A DNA stretch of 14,919 nt from Dyella_B sp035508595 (GCA_035508595.1 DATJMR010000097.1:1-14919), one strand, 5' to 3'; counted from the first letter of the stretch, positions 1 through 7,584 are shown. Numbers and translations: made by a program. Notes: generated by a model not told the origin, from the sequence alone.

Positions 1-798
1 GGCACGGAGATTTACTACAAGGATTGGGGGCAGGGGCAGCCCGTGGTGTTTTCCCACGGCTGGCCGCTTACTGCCGATGCGTGGGACGGGCAAATGCTGT
101 TCCTCAGTGCGCACGGCTATCGTGTCATCGCGCATGATCGCCGTGGCCACGGACGATCCGGCCAGCCTTCGCATGGCAACGATATGGATACGTATGCGGA
201 CGACCTGGCCGAGCTGATCGAAACGCTGGACCTGAAAAACATGGTGATGGTCGGCCATTCCACCGGCGGCGGCGAGGTGGCGCGGTATATCGGCCGGCAT
301 GGTTCCAAGCGCGTCGCCAAGGCGGTATTGGTCGGTGCCGTCCCGCCAATCATGGCGAAAACCGCCCATAACCCGGGCGGCCTGCCCATGGCGGTGTTCG
401 ACGATATCCGCAAAGGCGTGCAGACGGATCGCTCGCAGTTCTACAAGGATCTCTCCGGCCCCTTCTACGGCGCCAACCGTCCCGACGCGAAAGCGAGCCA
501 GGGCTTGCGCGACTTCTTCTGGCTGCAGGGGATGCTGGGAGGGGTGAAGGGCCAATACGAATGCATCAAGCAGTTCTCCGAAACCGACTTCACCGAAGAT
601 TTGAAGAAGATCGACGTGCCGACCCTGGTCGTGCACGGCGACGACGATCAGATCGTGCCGATCGATGATTCTTCCAAGCTCACCGCCAAGATCGTCCGGG
701 ACGCCACCTTGACGATTTATCCGGGCGCTCCGCACGGCCTTACCGCCACGCACCTGGACCAGTTCAACGACGACCTGCTCGCCTTCATCAAGCGCTGA
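1..798 (+). CDS. Alpha/beta hydrolase, non-heme chloroperoxidase type (5' partial)
   Basis: The frame is open from the first base of the window, so the true start lies upstream; the in-frame GTG at 43 is internal, because the preceding residues (GTEIYYKDWGQGQPVV) match the normal N-terminal beta strand of this family. The oxyanion-hole motif HGWPL follows. The nucleophile elbow GHSTGGG puts the catalytic Ser at bases 259-261, the acid lies in HGDDDQIVP (about 640-648), and the catalytic His is in PGAPHGL (733-735), so the triad is complete. About 265 residues are visible against 270-280 usual, so only a few residues are missing. Members are cofactor-free esterases/perhydrolases of the cytoplasm, historically called chloroperoxidases; the natural substrate cannot be told from sequence. 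It is followed by a terminator-like hairpin and then the isochorismatase-family gene. Family assignment is firm, substrate unknown. Confidence 0.93.
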   Translation, partial: GTEIYYKDWGQGQPVVFSHGWPLTADAWDGQMLFLSAHGYRVIAHDRRGHGRSGQPSHGNDMDTYADDLAELIETLDLKNMVMVGHSTGGGEVARYIGRHGSKRVAKAVLVGAVPPIMAKTAHNPGGLPMAVFDDIRKGVQTDRSQFYKDLSGPFYGANRPDAKASQGLRDFFWLQGMLGGVKGQYECIKQFSETDFTEDLKKIDVPTLVVHGDDDQIVPIDDSSKLTAKIVRDATLTIYPGAPHGLTATHLDQFNDDLLAFIKR

Positions 799-807
799 GC
801 GTTGGCC

Positions 808-851
808 GCTGTCCGGAGCTGGCCCATGTATGCCGGATAGCACGTTTTTTT
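808..851 (+). terminator. Candidate intrinsic terminator or attenuator after the alpha/beta hydrolase
   Basis: Bases 808-816 (GCTGTCCGG) pair with 833-841 (CCGGATAGC) as a 9-bp stem with one G-U pair and a 16-base loop. Three bases later comes an uninterrupted run of seven T (845-851). The site begins 10 bases after the stop of the hydrolase and ends just before the ribosome binding site of the next gene. This looks like a rho-independent terminator, but the long loop and 3-base gap before the T run make it imperfect, so partial read-through is plausible. I see no clear promoter between it and the next start. Confidence 0.5.
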
Positions 852-868
852 GTTCAAGGATTTCCATC

Positions 869-1522
869 ATGACGCTTACCGCCAAACCCGTTCCCGGCTC
901 CAAACTGCTGTCGCCGGATAATCATGCACTGATCCTCATCGACTACCAGTCGCAAATGTCGTTCGCGACGCATTCGATCGATGCGATCACCCTGCGCAAC
1001 AATGCCGGCCTGATCGCCCGGGCCGCAGCCAGCTTCAAGGTGCCGACGATTCTCACCACCGTGGCCGAGAAGAGTTTCTCCGGCCCCATGTTCAGTGAAG
1101 TCACCGATCCGTTTCCGGGCCAGCCGCTGCTGGATCGCACCAGCATGAATACCTGGGAAGACGCAGCAGTCATCCAGCGGGTGAATGCGCTCGGCAAGAC
1201 GCGGCTGGTGTTCGGCGGCCTGTGGACTTCCGTCTGCATCGTCGGTCCGGTGCTGTCGGCCATCGAGCAGGGCTATGAAACATATGTGGTTGCCGATGCG
1301 TGCGGCGACGTATCTGCCGAGGCGCACAACCGGGCAGTGGAGCGCATGCTGCAGGCCGGCGCGGCGCCGATGACGTCGCTGCAGTATCTGCTGGAACTGC
1401 AGCGCGACTGGGCGCGCACCGAAACCTACGAAAGCACCACCGGCATTGCCAAGGTCTACGGCGGCGCCTATGGCCTTGGCGTGATCTACGCCAAAAGCAT
1501 GTTCCACGCCCAGGGCGGCTGA
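869..1522 (+). CDS. Isochorismatase-family cysteine hydrolase (YcaC-like)
   Basis: A 217-residue cytoplasmic hydrolase of the isochorismatase/nicotinamidase superfamily. The conserved core starts with LILIDYQ (catalytic Asp about residue 25), and the nucleophilic Cys is about residue 123 in GGLWTSVCI, the usual position after a hydrophobic strand. The segment DRTSMNTWED near residue 90 resembles the YcaC subgroup. I chose ATG 869 over the in-frame ATG 830: a Shine-Dalgarno-like AAGGA (856-860) sits at good spacing, and the upstream codons overlap the terminator-like hairpin and give an atypical N-terminus. Members hydrolyse amide, imide or vinyl-ether bonds of small molecules; the substrate here is unknown. 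The XapX gene follows 32 bases later and is probably co-transcribed, which places this enzyme with the amidohydrolase further down. Confidence 0.92.
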   Translation: MTLTAKPVPGSKLLSPDNHALILIDYQSQMSFATHSIDAITLRNNAGLIARAAASFKVPTILTTVAEKSFSGPMFSEVTDPFPGQPLLDRTSMNTWEDAAVIQRVNALGKTRLVFGGLWTSVCIVGPVLSAIEQGYETYVVADACGDVSAEAHNRAVERMLQAGAAPMTSLQYLLELQRDWARTETYESTTGIAKVYGGAYGLGVIYAKSMFHAQGG

Positions 1523-1554
1523 GCCGCCATGTATCGCGTCATATCGGAGGCCGC

Positions 1555-1830
1555 ATGAAGCCTTATCTGCTGTCGCTTGCCGCGGGCCTGCTCGTGGGCG
1601 CGATCTATAGCCTTGTCCACGTGCGATCGCCGGCTCCGCCGGTGATCGCCTTAGTCGGATTGCTGGGCATTCTGATCGGCGAACAAATTCCTCCGCTGGT
1701 CAAGCAACTGGTTACCCGGCAGGCGGCCACGGCGTGGGTGGGCCAGCAGGTGAAACCGCATGTATTCGGTGAATTGCCGCGCGGGAAACTGCCGGTGCGC
1801 ACCAGTACGGATGAGCAGGGGGAATCATGA
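1555..1830 (+). CDS. XapX domain-containing small membrane protein
   Basis: A 91-residue protein opening MKPYLLSLAAGLLVGAIYSL, a first transmembrane helix, followed by a short loop with the PAPPVIALVGLLGILIGEQ segment, a second helix characteristic of the XapX family. The last ~35 residues are polar and presumably cytoplasmic or periplasmic. The start is ATG 1555, preceded by a strong GGAGG (1546-1550). In-frame open sequence continues upstream to 1300 but is a shadow of the preceding gene. Its stop overlaps the start of the amidohydrolase (ATGA at 1827-1830), implying translational coupling. XapX proteins have no established biochemical function; they are commonly found beside isochorismatase, amidohydrolase and alpha/beta hydrolase genes, as here. 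Confidence 0.88.
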   Translation: MKPYLLSLAAGLLVGAIYSLVHVRSPAPPVIALVGLLGILIGEQIPPLVKQLVTRQAATAWVGQQVKPHVFGELPRGKLPVRTSTDEQGES

Positions 1831-3710
1831 GTCCGTCCCATACCGTGCCCGACATCATCCTGCGTGGCGGTCGCTTTGCCACGCTCGACAGCGCCAAGCC
1901 GAACGCCAGCGCCGTGGCCATTTCGGGTGGGCGCTTTTCCGCCGTGGGCAGCGACCCGGAAATCACCGCGCTGGCAGGCGCGGGTACGCGCGTGATCGAC
2001 CTGCAAGGGCGGCTGGTGCTGCCGGGCTTGATCGACAACCACCTGCACATCATTCGCGGCGGCCTCAACTTCAATCTGGAGCTGCGTTGGGACGGCGTGC
2101 GCTCGTTGGCCGATGCGATGGACATGTTGCGCCGGCAAGTGGCGATTACGCCGCCGCCGCAGTGGGTCCGCGTGGTCGGCGGCTTCACCGAGCACCAGTT
2201 CATGGAAAAGCGTTTGCCCACGCTGGCCGAACTCAACGCCGTGGCGCCGGATACCCCGGTGTTCCTGTTGCATTTGTACGATCGTGCGCTGCTCAACGCC
2301 GCCGCGCTCAAGGCCGTCGGCTACACGAAAGACACGCCCGAGCCGCCGGGCGGCCAGATGGAACGCGACAGTGCCGGCAATCCCACCGGTCTGCTGCTGG
2401 CCAAGCCCAATGCGGCCATCCTGTACGCCACGCTCGCCAAAGGACCGAAGCTGCCGTTCGATTACCAGCTCAACTCCACGCGCCATTTCATGCGCGAGTT
2501 GAACCGGCTTGGCGTCACCGGCGCGATCGATGCCGGCGGCGGCTTCCAGAATTATCCGGAAGACTACGAAGTGATCCGCACGCTGTCGCAGGAAGGACAG
2601 CTCACCATCCGCCTGGCGTACAACCTGTTTACACAAAAACCCAAGGGCGAGAAGGAGGATTTTCTCAACTGGACACAGACCTCCCGCTATAAGCAGGGCG
2701 ACGATTATTTCCGGCACAACGGCGCCGGTGAAATGCTGGTGTTTTCTGCCGCCGATTTCGAGGATTTTCGCCAGCCGCGCCCGGATCTCCCTTCCAGCAT
2801 GGAAGGCGAATTGGAAGCGGTGGTGCGCATCCTGGCCGAGAACCGCTGGCCGTGGCGCTTGCATGCCACCTATGACGAAACCATTCACCGGGCGCTCAAC
2901 GTATTCGAACGCGTCAACCGGGACATTCCGCTCAAGGGGCTGCACTGGTTCTTCGATCACGCCGAAACCATTTCCGATCGCTCCATCGACCGCATCGCGG
3001 CATTGGGCGGCGGCATCGCCGTGCAGCATCGCATGGCCTATCAAGGCGAATATTTCGCGGCGCGTTACGGCGCCGAAGCGGCCGCCATCACGCCGCCGGT
3101 GGCGCGTATGCTGGAAAAAGGTGTCAAGGTTTCTGCTGGCACGGACGCCACGCGCGTGGCGTCCTACAACCCATGGGTATCGCTGGCATGGCTCGTCACC
3201 GGCAAGACGGTGGGCGGCCTGCGCATCTATCCGCAGCGCAATTGCCTGGACCGCGAGACCGCCCTGCGCATGTGGACGCAGTACGTCACCTGGTTCTCCG
3301 ACGAAGAAGGCAAGAAAGGGCAGGTCAAGGTAGGGCAGCTGGCGGACCTGGTCGTGCCCAGCCGCGACTATTTCGCCTGCGCCGAGCAGGACATCGCCGA
3401 CATGACCTCGCATCTCACCATGGTGGGCGGCAAGATCGTGTACGCCGACGATGTGTTCAAGCATCTGGACGAAACGACGCTGCCACCGGTCATGCCGAAC
3501 TGGTCGCCGGTGCGCATGTTCGGCGGCTATGCGGCCTGGAATGATCCAAAACCCGCAGCGCCGCAACAACGTCACGCATGCGGTTGTGCAAACCGCTGTA
3601 CCGTCCACGGCCACGATCATATCGGCGCATGGTCCGCAAAGCTGCCGGTTCGCGACGAAGACCTGAAGTCATTCTGGGGCGCACTGGGCTGCGCCTGCTG
3701 GGCGGTGTGA
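1827..3710 (+). CDS. Amidohydrolase family protein (YtcJ-like, Amidohydro_3) with Cys/His-rich C-terminal tail
   Basis: A 627-residue metal-dependent hydrolase. Residues ~8-65 form the N-terminal beta-sandwich typical of YtcJ-like proteins (DIILRGGRFATLD ... GRLVLPGLID). The metal-binding HxH is H72/H74 in NHLHI; further candidate ligands are H346 (RLHATYDE), H373 and H378 (HWFFDHAE) and D440 (AGTDATR). The sandwich closes with LADLVVPSRDYF ... KIVYAD. After about residue 570 there is a tail with C585, C587, C591, H594, H596, H598, C622 and C624 that is outside the normal hydrolase fold. No signal peptide is visible, so it should act in the cytoplasm. It overlaps the XapX stop by 4 bases and is followed after 1 base by DoxX. 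Family members hydrolyse C-N bonds (amides, formamides, N-acyl amino acids); the substrate cannot be assigned. Confidence 0.93.
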   Translation: MSPSHTVPDIILRGGRFATLDSAKPNASAVAISGGRFSAVGSDPEITALAGAGTRVIDLQGRLVLPGLIDNHLHIIRGGLNFNLELRWDGVRSLADAMDMLRRQVAITPPPQWVRVVGGFTEHQFMEKRLPTLAELNAVAPDTPVFLLHLYDRALLNAAALKAVGYTKDTPEPPGGQMERDSAGNPTGLLLAKPNAAILYATLAKGPKLPFDYQLNSTRHFMRELNRLGVTGAIDAGGGFQNYPEDYEVIRTLSQEGQLTIRLAYNLFTQKPKGEKEDFLNWTQTSRYKQGDDYFRHNGAGEMLVFSAADFEDFRQPRPDLPSSMEGELEAVVRILAENRWPWRLHATYDETIHRALNVFERVNRDIPLKGLHWFFDHAETISDRSIDRIAALGGGIAVQHRMAYQGEYFAARYGAEAAAITPPVARMLEKGVKVSAGTDATRVASYNPWVSLAWLVTGKTVGGLRIYPQRNCLDRETALRMWTQYVTWFSDEEGKKGQVKVGQLADLVVPSRDYFACAEQDIADMTSHLTMVGGKIVYADDVFKHLDETTLPPVMPNWSPVRMFGGYAAWNDPKPAAPQQRHACGCANRCTVHGHDHIGAWSAKLPVRDEDLKSFWGALGCACWAV

Positions 3711-3711
3711 C

Positions 3712-4167
3712 ATGGTTGCCATTCGCCCTGATACCGATGCGCCTGCGTGGGTCAATGCCGTGCTGGCGTCGCGCGCCACCGCGATGCTTGCACGCCTCGC
3801 GCTGACCTTGCCGTACTGGTGGAGCGGCCTGGACAAGCTGATACATCCCTCCGCGGCATTGGCCGAAATGCACGGACTGGGCTTTCCGGCATCGTGGTGG
3901 TTGCTCAGCCTGTTGCTGGTGGTGCAGCTTGGCGGTTCGCTGGCCATCATCGCCAATCGCTACGCATGGCTCGGCGCCGCCTTGCTGGCGGGCTTTACCG
4001 CTTTCGTCACCGTCGTCGCGCATGCCTTCTGGAAGCAGGATGGCGCGCTGCGTTTCGCTGAAATGAATGTCTTCATGGAACACGTCGCCCTGATCGCCGG
4101 CCTGGCCTTCGCGGCGCTGCATGCCCATGCCACGAAAAATCGTCGAACCTGGAAGGAGTCTGTATGA
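3712..4167 (+). CDS. DoxX family membrane protein
   Basis: A 151-residue integral membrane protein. After a short polar N-terminus come about four hydrophobic segments: ARLALTLPYWWSGLDKLIHP, with the (F/W)xxGxxKL-type signature of DoxX; WWLLSLLLVVQLGGSLAIIA; WLGAALLAGFTAFVTVVAHAFW; and HVALIAGLAFAALHA. The ATG at 3712 is one base after the amidohydrolase stop, and the stop overlaps the VOC gene start (ATGA, 4164-4167), so the three are translationally linked. The DoxX superfamily is named for a subunit of a thermophilic archaeal quinol oxidase; bacterial members are mostly uncharacterised and some are tied to oxidative stress or thiol metabolism. Its role here is unknown. It could pass electrons or support the neighbouring enzymes at the inner membrane. 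Confidence 0.9.
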   Translation: MVAIRPDTDAPAWVNAVLASRATAMLARLALTLPYWWSGLDKLIHPSAALAEMHGLGFPASWWLLSLLLVVQLGGSLAIIANRYAWLGAALLAGFTAFVTVVAHAFWKQDGALRFAEMNVFMEHVALIAGLAFAALHAHATKNRRTWKESV

Positions 4168-5075
4168 CCATCTTTAATCGCAAGTGGCTGGCCGGTGCAT
4201 TGCTCACACTGTTGCCGATGTTGGCTGTGCCGGCCACACAAGCCAATCCGCCGGTTGGCAATCAGGGCGTGGCCGTCGGCGCGCAATACGACACTACCCA
4301 CGTGTATGTCGCACCCGCCGATTTCGATACTTTCGTGAACAGCTTCATCGCCACGTTCGGTGGCAAGCCCTCGCCGCGCGGCACGTTCAACGTGCTGCCG
4401 GTGCCGAGCAATACGCAGGCGCAATATGTCTGGACGCCTGTCGGTACGCTATCGAACTTCGGTTTCCTCACGCCGATTCCGTATCCGTTCGGTCAGGAGC
4501 GCACCGGCTACCTGGTCACTGACATGGATGTGGCCTTGAAGCAAGCGCGTGCCGCGGGCGCCGAGGTGATCGTGGACAAGTTCAAGGATCCGATCGGTTT
4601 CGATGCGGTCATCCAATGGCCGGGTGGCGTGAAGATGCAGCTGTACTGGCATTTCACCGCGCCGCACTACGATCCGCTGGAAAGCGTGCCGGATAATCGC
4701 GTGTATGTTTCACCCGATGTGGCGGATGTCTTCGTGCGCGACTTCCTGCGTTTCTCGCACGGCAAGGTGGTTTCCGACGATCGTCATGCGGATGGCGGTG
4801 AGCTGGGGCGGCCAGGCTATACGTATCGCCGCATTCGCATCGAATCGGGCTTCGGAAAAATGCAGGTGAACGTGACGGATGGCCATCTGCCGTATCCGTT
4901 CGGACTGGAGATCACCGGTTACGAGGTGAAGGACTTGAATGCGACGTTGGCGAAGGCCGCGGCCGCTGGCGCCAAGCTGTTGTCGCCGCCTTACGCATTG
5001 ACGGACCGTAGCTCCGCCATCGTGCAGTTTCCAGGGGGGTACATAGCCGAGATTCATGCGCTGAAGACCCATTGA
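4164..5075 (+). CDS. Secreted protein with two VOC (glyoxalase-fold) domains
   Basis: A 303-residue protein with a clear signal peptide: basic n-region (FNRKWLAG), hydrophobic core (ALLTLLPMLAV) and probable cleavage after ATQA near residue 27. The mature part is an internal duplication. Domain 1 (~40-165) contains PYPFG at 106-110 followed by ERTGYLVTD and an AAGA stretch; domain 2 (~178-300) repeats this as PYPFG at 243-247, then EITGYEVKD and AAAAGA. Each domain ends with a (W/F)PGG strand (QWPGGVKMQLYW, QFPGGYIAEIHA); the second provides E296 and H298 as possible metal ligands. The start ATG 4164 has an excellent AAGGAG (4153-4158) and overlaps the DoxX stop. VOC proteins include glyoxalases, extradiol dioxygenases and resistance proteins; the reaction is not assignable. 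Export to the periplasm is unusual for the fold and suggests a substrate handled before entry. Confidence 0.88.
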   Translation: MTIFNRKWLAGALLTLLPMLAVPATQANPPVGNQGVAVGAQYDTTHVYVAPADFDTFVNSFIATFGGKPSPRGTFNVLPVPSNTQAQYVWTPVGTLSNFGFLTPIPYPFGQERTGYLVTDMDVALKQARAAGAEVIVDKFKDPIGFDAVIQWPGGVKMQLYWHFTAPHYDPLESVPDNRVYVSPDVADVFVRDFLRFSHGKVVSDDRHADGGELGRPGYTYRRIRIESGFGKMQVNVTDGHLPYPFGLEITGYEVKDLNATLAKAAAAGAKLLSPPYALTDRSSAIVQFPGGYIAEIHALKTH

Positions 5076-6511
5076 GCAGCGTGGTGAACTGGCAGCGCTG
5101 CATGGCGAAGCGTTGCGCGGCTGCGCTGGTTTCCACGCTTTGCGCGACGCTGCATGTTCCGGCTGTCGCGCAGGAAACCACCGGCCAGTCGATGCCCCAG
5201 CGTCCCGCCATCGGCTTTTACCGTTGGCAGGAAGACTGGTCCGTACTCGCTGATCCGCGCCTGCCCAGGCGATGGGGCGATGCACTGAAGTACATGCGGA
5301 TCTGTGCCAACGATTCGAAGCGATACCTGTCCTTCGGACTCAGCTTGCGCGAGCGATTCGTCAGCATCGATCCGCCGTTTTTCGGCGTCAACGGCGGCAA
5401 GCACCAGGATTATCTGCTGCACCGCCTGGAACTGCATGCCGACGCGCACCTCACGGACCAGACGCGTTTCTTCGTGCAACTGGAAAATTCCCTGGCCCCT
5501 GGTTTGGCCAAGCCGGGGCCGGTCGATGCCAATCGCCTGGATCTTCGCCTGGCTTTTCTGGATACCCAGCAAGCGCTTGGCAGCGGACTGTTCAAGCTGC
5601 GCGTGGGTCGCCAGGAAATCGCGTTCGACCTGCAGCGTTTCGTGTCGGTTCGCGACGGACCCAACGTGCGCCAGGCGTATGACGCCATCTGGGCCGACTA
5701 CGAGCGTGCTGGCTGGCGCATCAGCAGCTTCATCAGCCAGCCGGTGCAATACCGCAACAGCCGCGACTTCGACGACTACAGCAACCGCCGCCTGCTATTC
5801 GGCGGTGCGCGTGTGCAGCGCAAGCTCACGCCAGGCAGCGAGATCAGCGTGAGCTTTTCGGATTATCGGCAGGCCGATGCGCACTTCCTCGCCGGCGCCG
5901 GACGCGAGGAGCGCCAGAACCTCGACGTGCATTACGATGGCCAGGCCGGCGCCGTGGACTGGGATGTCGAAGGCATGAAGCAGGGCGGCAGCGTTGCCAA
6001 TAAGGGTGTCGATGCCTGGGCGTTCGGCTCGCTGGCCGGTTTTACGTTCAAGCAGCTGGCGTGGAACCCGCGCGTAGGCATGCAGCTCGATGCGGCTTCC
6101 GGCGATCACAATCTGGCCGATAACCGGGTGGGCACGTTCAATCCACTTTTCCCCAACGGCTACTACGTCACCCTTTCCGGTTACACCGGTTACAGCAATT
6201 TCATCCATCTCAAACCTTCATTGACGATGGCGCCGCTGACCGGAGTGAAGCTGGTCGCTGCCGTGGGCTTGCTGTGGCGGCAGACTACGCAGGATGCCGT
6301 GTACGTGCAGCCGGATATCCCGGTGCCTGGAACTGCAGGCCGCCCTGGAAAGCGCAGCGGTACGTACACGCAGCTGCAACTCAGCTGGATGGCGGCGCGC
6401 GACCTGTCGTTCGCCCTGGAAGCCGATCGCTATTTCATCGGCCAAGCCGTACGGCGCGCGGGTGGCCACGATTCCAACTACTTTGGCGCCGAAGTGCGCT
6501 GGGGCTGGTAA
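5072..6511 (+). CDS. Alginate-export-type outer-membrane porin
   Basis: Up to 479 residues. After a secretion signal (MAKRCAAALVSTLCATLHVPAVAQ, cleavage after AVA) the protein is rich in alternating amphipathic beta strands with aromatic girdles, ending in YFGAEVRWGW, a terminal aromatic residue as in outer-membrane barrels. The segment RYLSFGLSLRERFVSIDPPFFG ... DYLLHRLELHADAHLTDQTRFFVQLENS is typical of the alginate_export family, which includes pores for anionic or aromatic compounds as well as alginate. The start is uncertain: TTG 5072 overlaps the VOC stop (coupling), whereas ATG 5102 gives the best signal peptide but has a poor ribosome site; GTG 5081/5084 also fit. I give the longest form. 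It probably supplies outer-membrane entry for the substrate of the upstream enzymes; true alginate use is not supported, as no alginate genes are present. Confidence 0.87.
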   Translation: MSSVVNWQRCMAKRCAAALVSTLCATLHVPAVAQETTGQSMPQRPAIGFYRWQEDWSVLADPRLPRRWGDALKYMRICANDSKRYLSFGLSLRERFVSIDPPFFGVNGGKHQDYLLHRLELHADAHLTDQTRFFVQLENSLAPGLAKPGPVDANRLDLRLAFLDTQQALGSGLFKLRVGRQEIAFDLQRFVSVRDGPNVRQAYDAIWADYERAGWRISSFISQPVQYRNSRDFDDYSNRRLLFGGARVQRKLTPGSEISVSFSDYRQADAHFLAGAGREERQNLDVHYDGQAGAVDWDVEGMKQGGSVANKGVDAWAFGSLAGFTFKQLAWNPRVGMQLDAASGDHNLADNRVGTFNPLFPNGYYVTLSGYTGYSNFIHLKPSLTMAPLTGVKLVAAVGLLWRQTTQDAVYVQPDIPVPGTAGRPGKRSGTYTQLQLSWMAARDLSFALEADRYFIGQAVRRAGGHDSNYFGAEVRWGW

Positions 6512-6524
6512 ACGAGGCGTTCAT

Positions 6525-7202
6525 ATGAAAAGTCCATCTCTGCCAAGCTTGCTCGGCTTCAACGCGGGCTATGTGGATACCGCCGGCTTCCTGGCGTTGC
6601 ACGGGCTTTTCACCGCGCACGTTACCGGCAACTTCGTCACTCTGGGAGCGGCGTTGGTACAAGGCAGCGGGGGAGCCATCGCCAAGCTGCTGGCGTTGCC
6701 GGTCTTCTGCGTGGTGATCGTAGTGGCACGTCTTTTTCATTACGTACTGCTCGGCCGCGGGATGCCGGTACTGCGCACGATCCTGTTGCTGAAAACGCTG
6801 TTGCTGCTGCTCGGCGCCACGCTGGCGTGGTGCTTCGGGCCGTTTGCCACCGGCGACAGCGTTTACGCGGTAGCCACCGGCCTGGTATTGGTCGCTGCCA
6901 TGGCCGTGCAGAACGCCGCTCAACGCGTTCACCTGGCGAAGATGCCGCCCACCACGATGATGACCGGCAATACCACGCAGATCATGCTGGATGTGGCCGA
7001 CAGGTTGCGCGGCGTGCAGGGTGACGAGCAAGCGGCCACTAATCAGCGCCTGTGGCGCATGGCGGCTAGCATCGGCGTGTTTGCGCTCGGTTGCGCGTCC
7101 GGCGCGGTCTTTTACCGGCTATTCGACGTCAAATGCTTTGCACTGCTGCCATTGGTTGCGTTAATGGCCTATCGGCATCGCGACGCAGCTGCCGCGGCTT
7201 AA
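6525..7202 (+). CDS. DUF1275 (YoaK-like) membrane protein
   Basis: A 225-residue polytopic inner-membrane protein of about six helices. The N-terminal signature GFNAGYVDTAGFLALHGLFTAHVTGNFVTLG is diagnostic of DUF1275/YoaK, and the second family signature appears near residue 135-155 as AMAVQNAAQRVHLAKMPPTTMMTGNTTQI (GlnAsn-Ala and the TGN-T motif). The start is ATG 6525, preceded by ACGAGG (6512-6517), 13 bases after the porin stop; it is the last gene of the run. The function of the family is unknown; an inner-membrane transporter role is often suspected, and its position behind a porin gene would fit, but that is inference. Confidence 0.92.
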   Translation: MKSPSLPSLLGFNAGYVDTAGFLALHGLFTAHVTGNFVTLGAALVQGSGGAIAKLLALPVFCVVIVVARLFHYVLLGRGMPVLRTILLLKTLLLLLGATLAWCFGPFATGDSVYAVATGLVLVAAMAVQNAAQRVHLAKMPPTTMMTGNTTQIMLDVADRLRGVQGDEQAATNQRLWRMAASIGVFALGCASGAVFYRLFDVKCFALLPLVALMAYRHRDAAAAA

Positions 7203-7214
7203 GTTAGCGGCGGC
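7188..7214 (+). other. Hairpin spanning the DUF1275 stop codon
   Basis: Bases 7188-7195 (GCTGCCGC) can pair with 7207-7214 (GCGGCGGC) as an 8-bp GC-rich stem with one T-G pair and an 11-base loop that holds the TAA stop. There is no T run behind it (GATCACTCAAGC follows), so it is at best a weak or factor-assisted terminator or an mRNA 3'-end stabiliser for the eight-gene run. Confidence 0.3.
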
Positions 7215-7584
7215 GATCACTCAAGCTTTGACGTAGGGCAAAGGCCTGTTCGGCATCCTGTCCGGCGGGATGCACAAGACCATGCTCGTTCCTTTGGTCG
7301 CTGCGGCGAAGTTGATCTTCACGATCAATGCGGGAGTGCGGTAAGTAGCGCGCCGCGAATTCATCGCAGCAATGACCTCGGACAGCGGAGAGAACAATGG
7401 GAGGGTGATCAGGTCGCCAAGCGAGCAGCATCCATATCCTTCTGCAAGGATTAGTGCTCCTGTTCGTTCAGATTGCGAGGCGCTACGGTGACTGACGATG
7501 GGATCCGTGAAAGTGTACCTGCACGAACTCTTCGAGCAGCATGGCCATGGCTGTTGCCTCGCCTGACGTAGTCCGCGGCGTGCG
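7215..7584. other. Convergent intergenic region, no supported gene
   Basis: About 370 bases between the 3' ends of the DUF1275 gene and the SnoaL-like gene. On the minus strand a frame is open from about 7667 down to 7221; its end reads ALIVKINFAAATKGTSMVLCIPPD, but its first third is antiframe to the SnoaL-like gene, no ribosome site or convincing start is seen, and I recognise no family. A 6-bp inverted repeat, GCATCC/GGATGC (7253-7258 and 7268-7273), lacks a T run. The base composition is less GC-biased at third positions than in the neighbours, so this may be decayed sequence. Confidence 0.4.

Noticed and set aside
43..45. GTG at 43 as the start of the alpha/beta hydrolase.
   Set aside because: The upstream codons in the same frame encode the conserved N-terminal strand GTEIYYKDWG, so the gene extends beyond the window.
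830..868. ATG 830 as start of the isochorismatase-family gene.
   Set aside because: It lies within the terminator-like hairpin, lacks a ribosome site, and adds 13 atypical residues; ATG 869 has AAGGA at good distance.
1605..3620. A 671-codon open frame on the minus strand opposite the amidohydrolase.
   Set aside because: It is a shadow: the plus strand encodes a well-formed amidohydrolase with motifs in the right order, the antisense product is rich in Arg/His/Gln with no recognisable fold, and high third-position GC produces such long antisense frames.
7253..7273. GCATCC/GGATGC inverted repeat as terminator of the eight-gene run.
   Set aside because: Only 6 bp of stem, with no T run after it on either strand.
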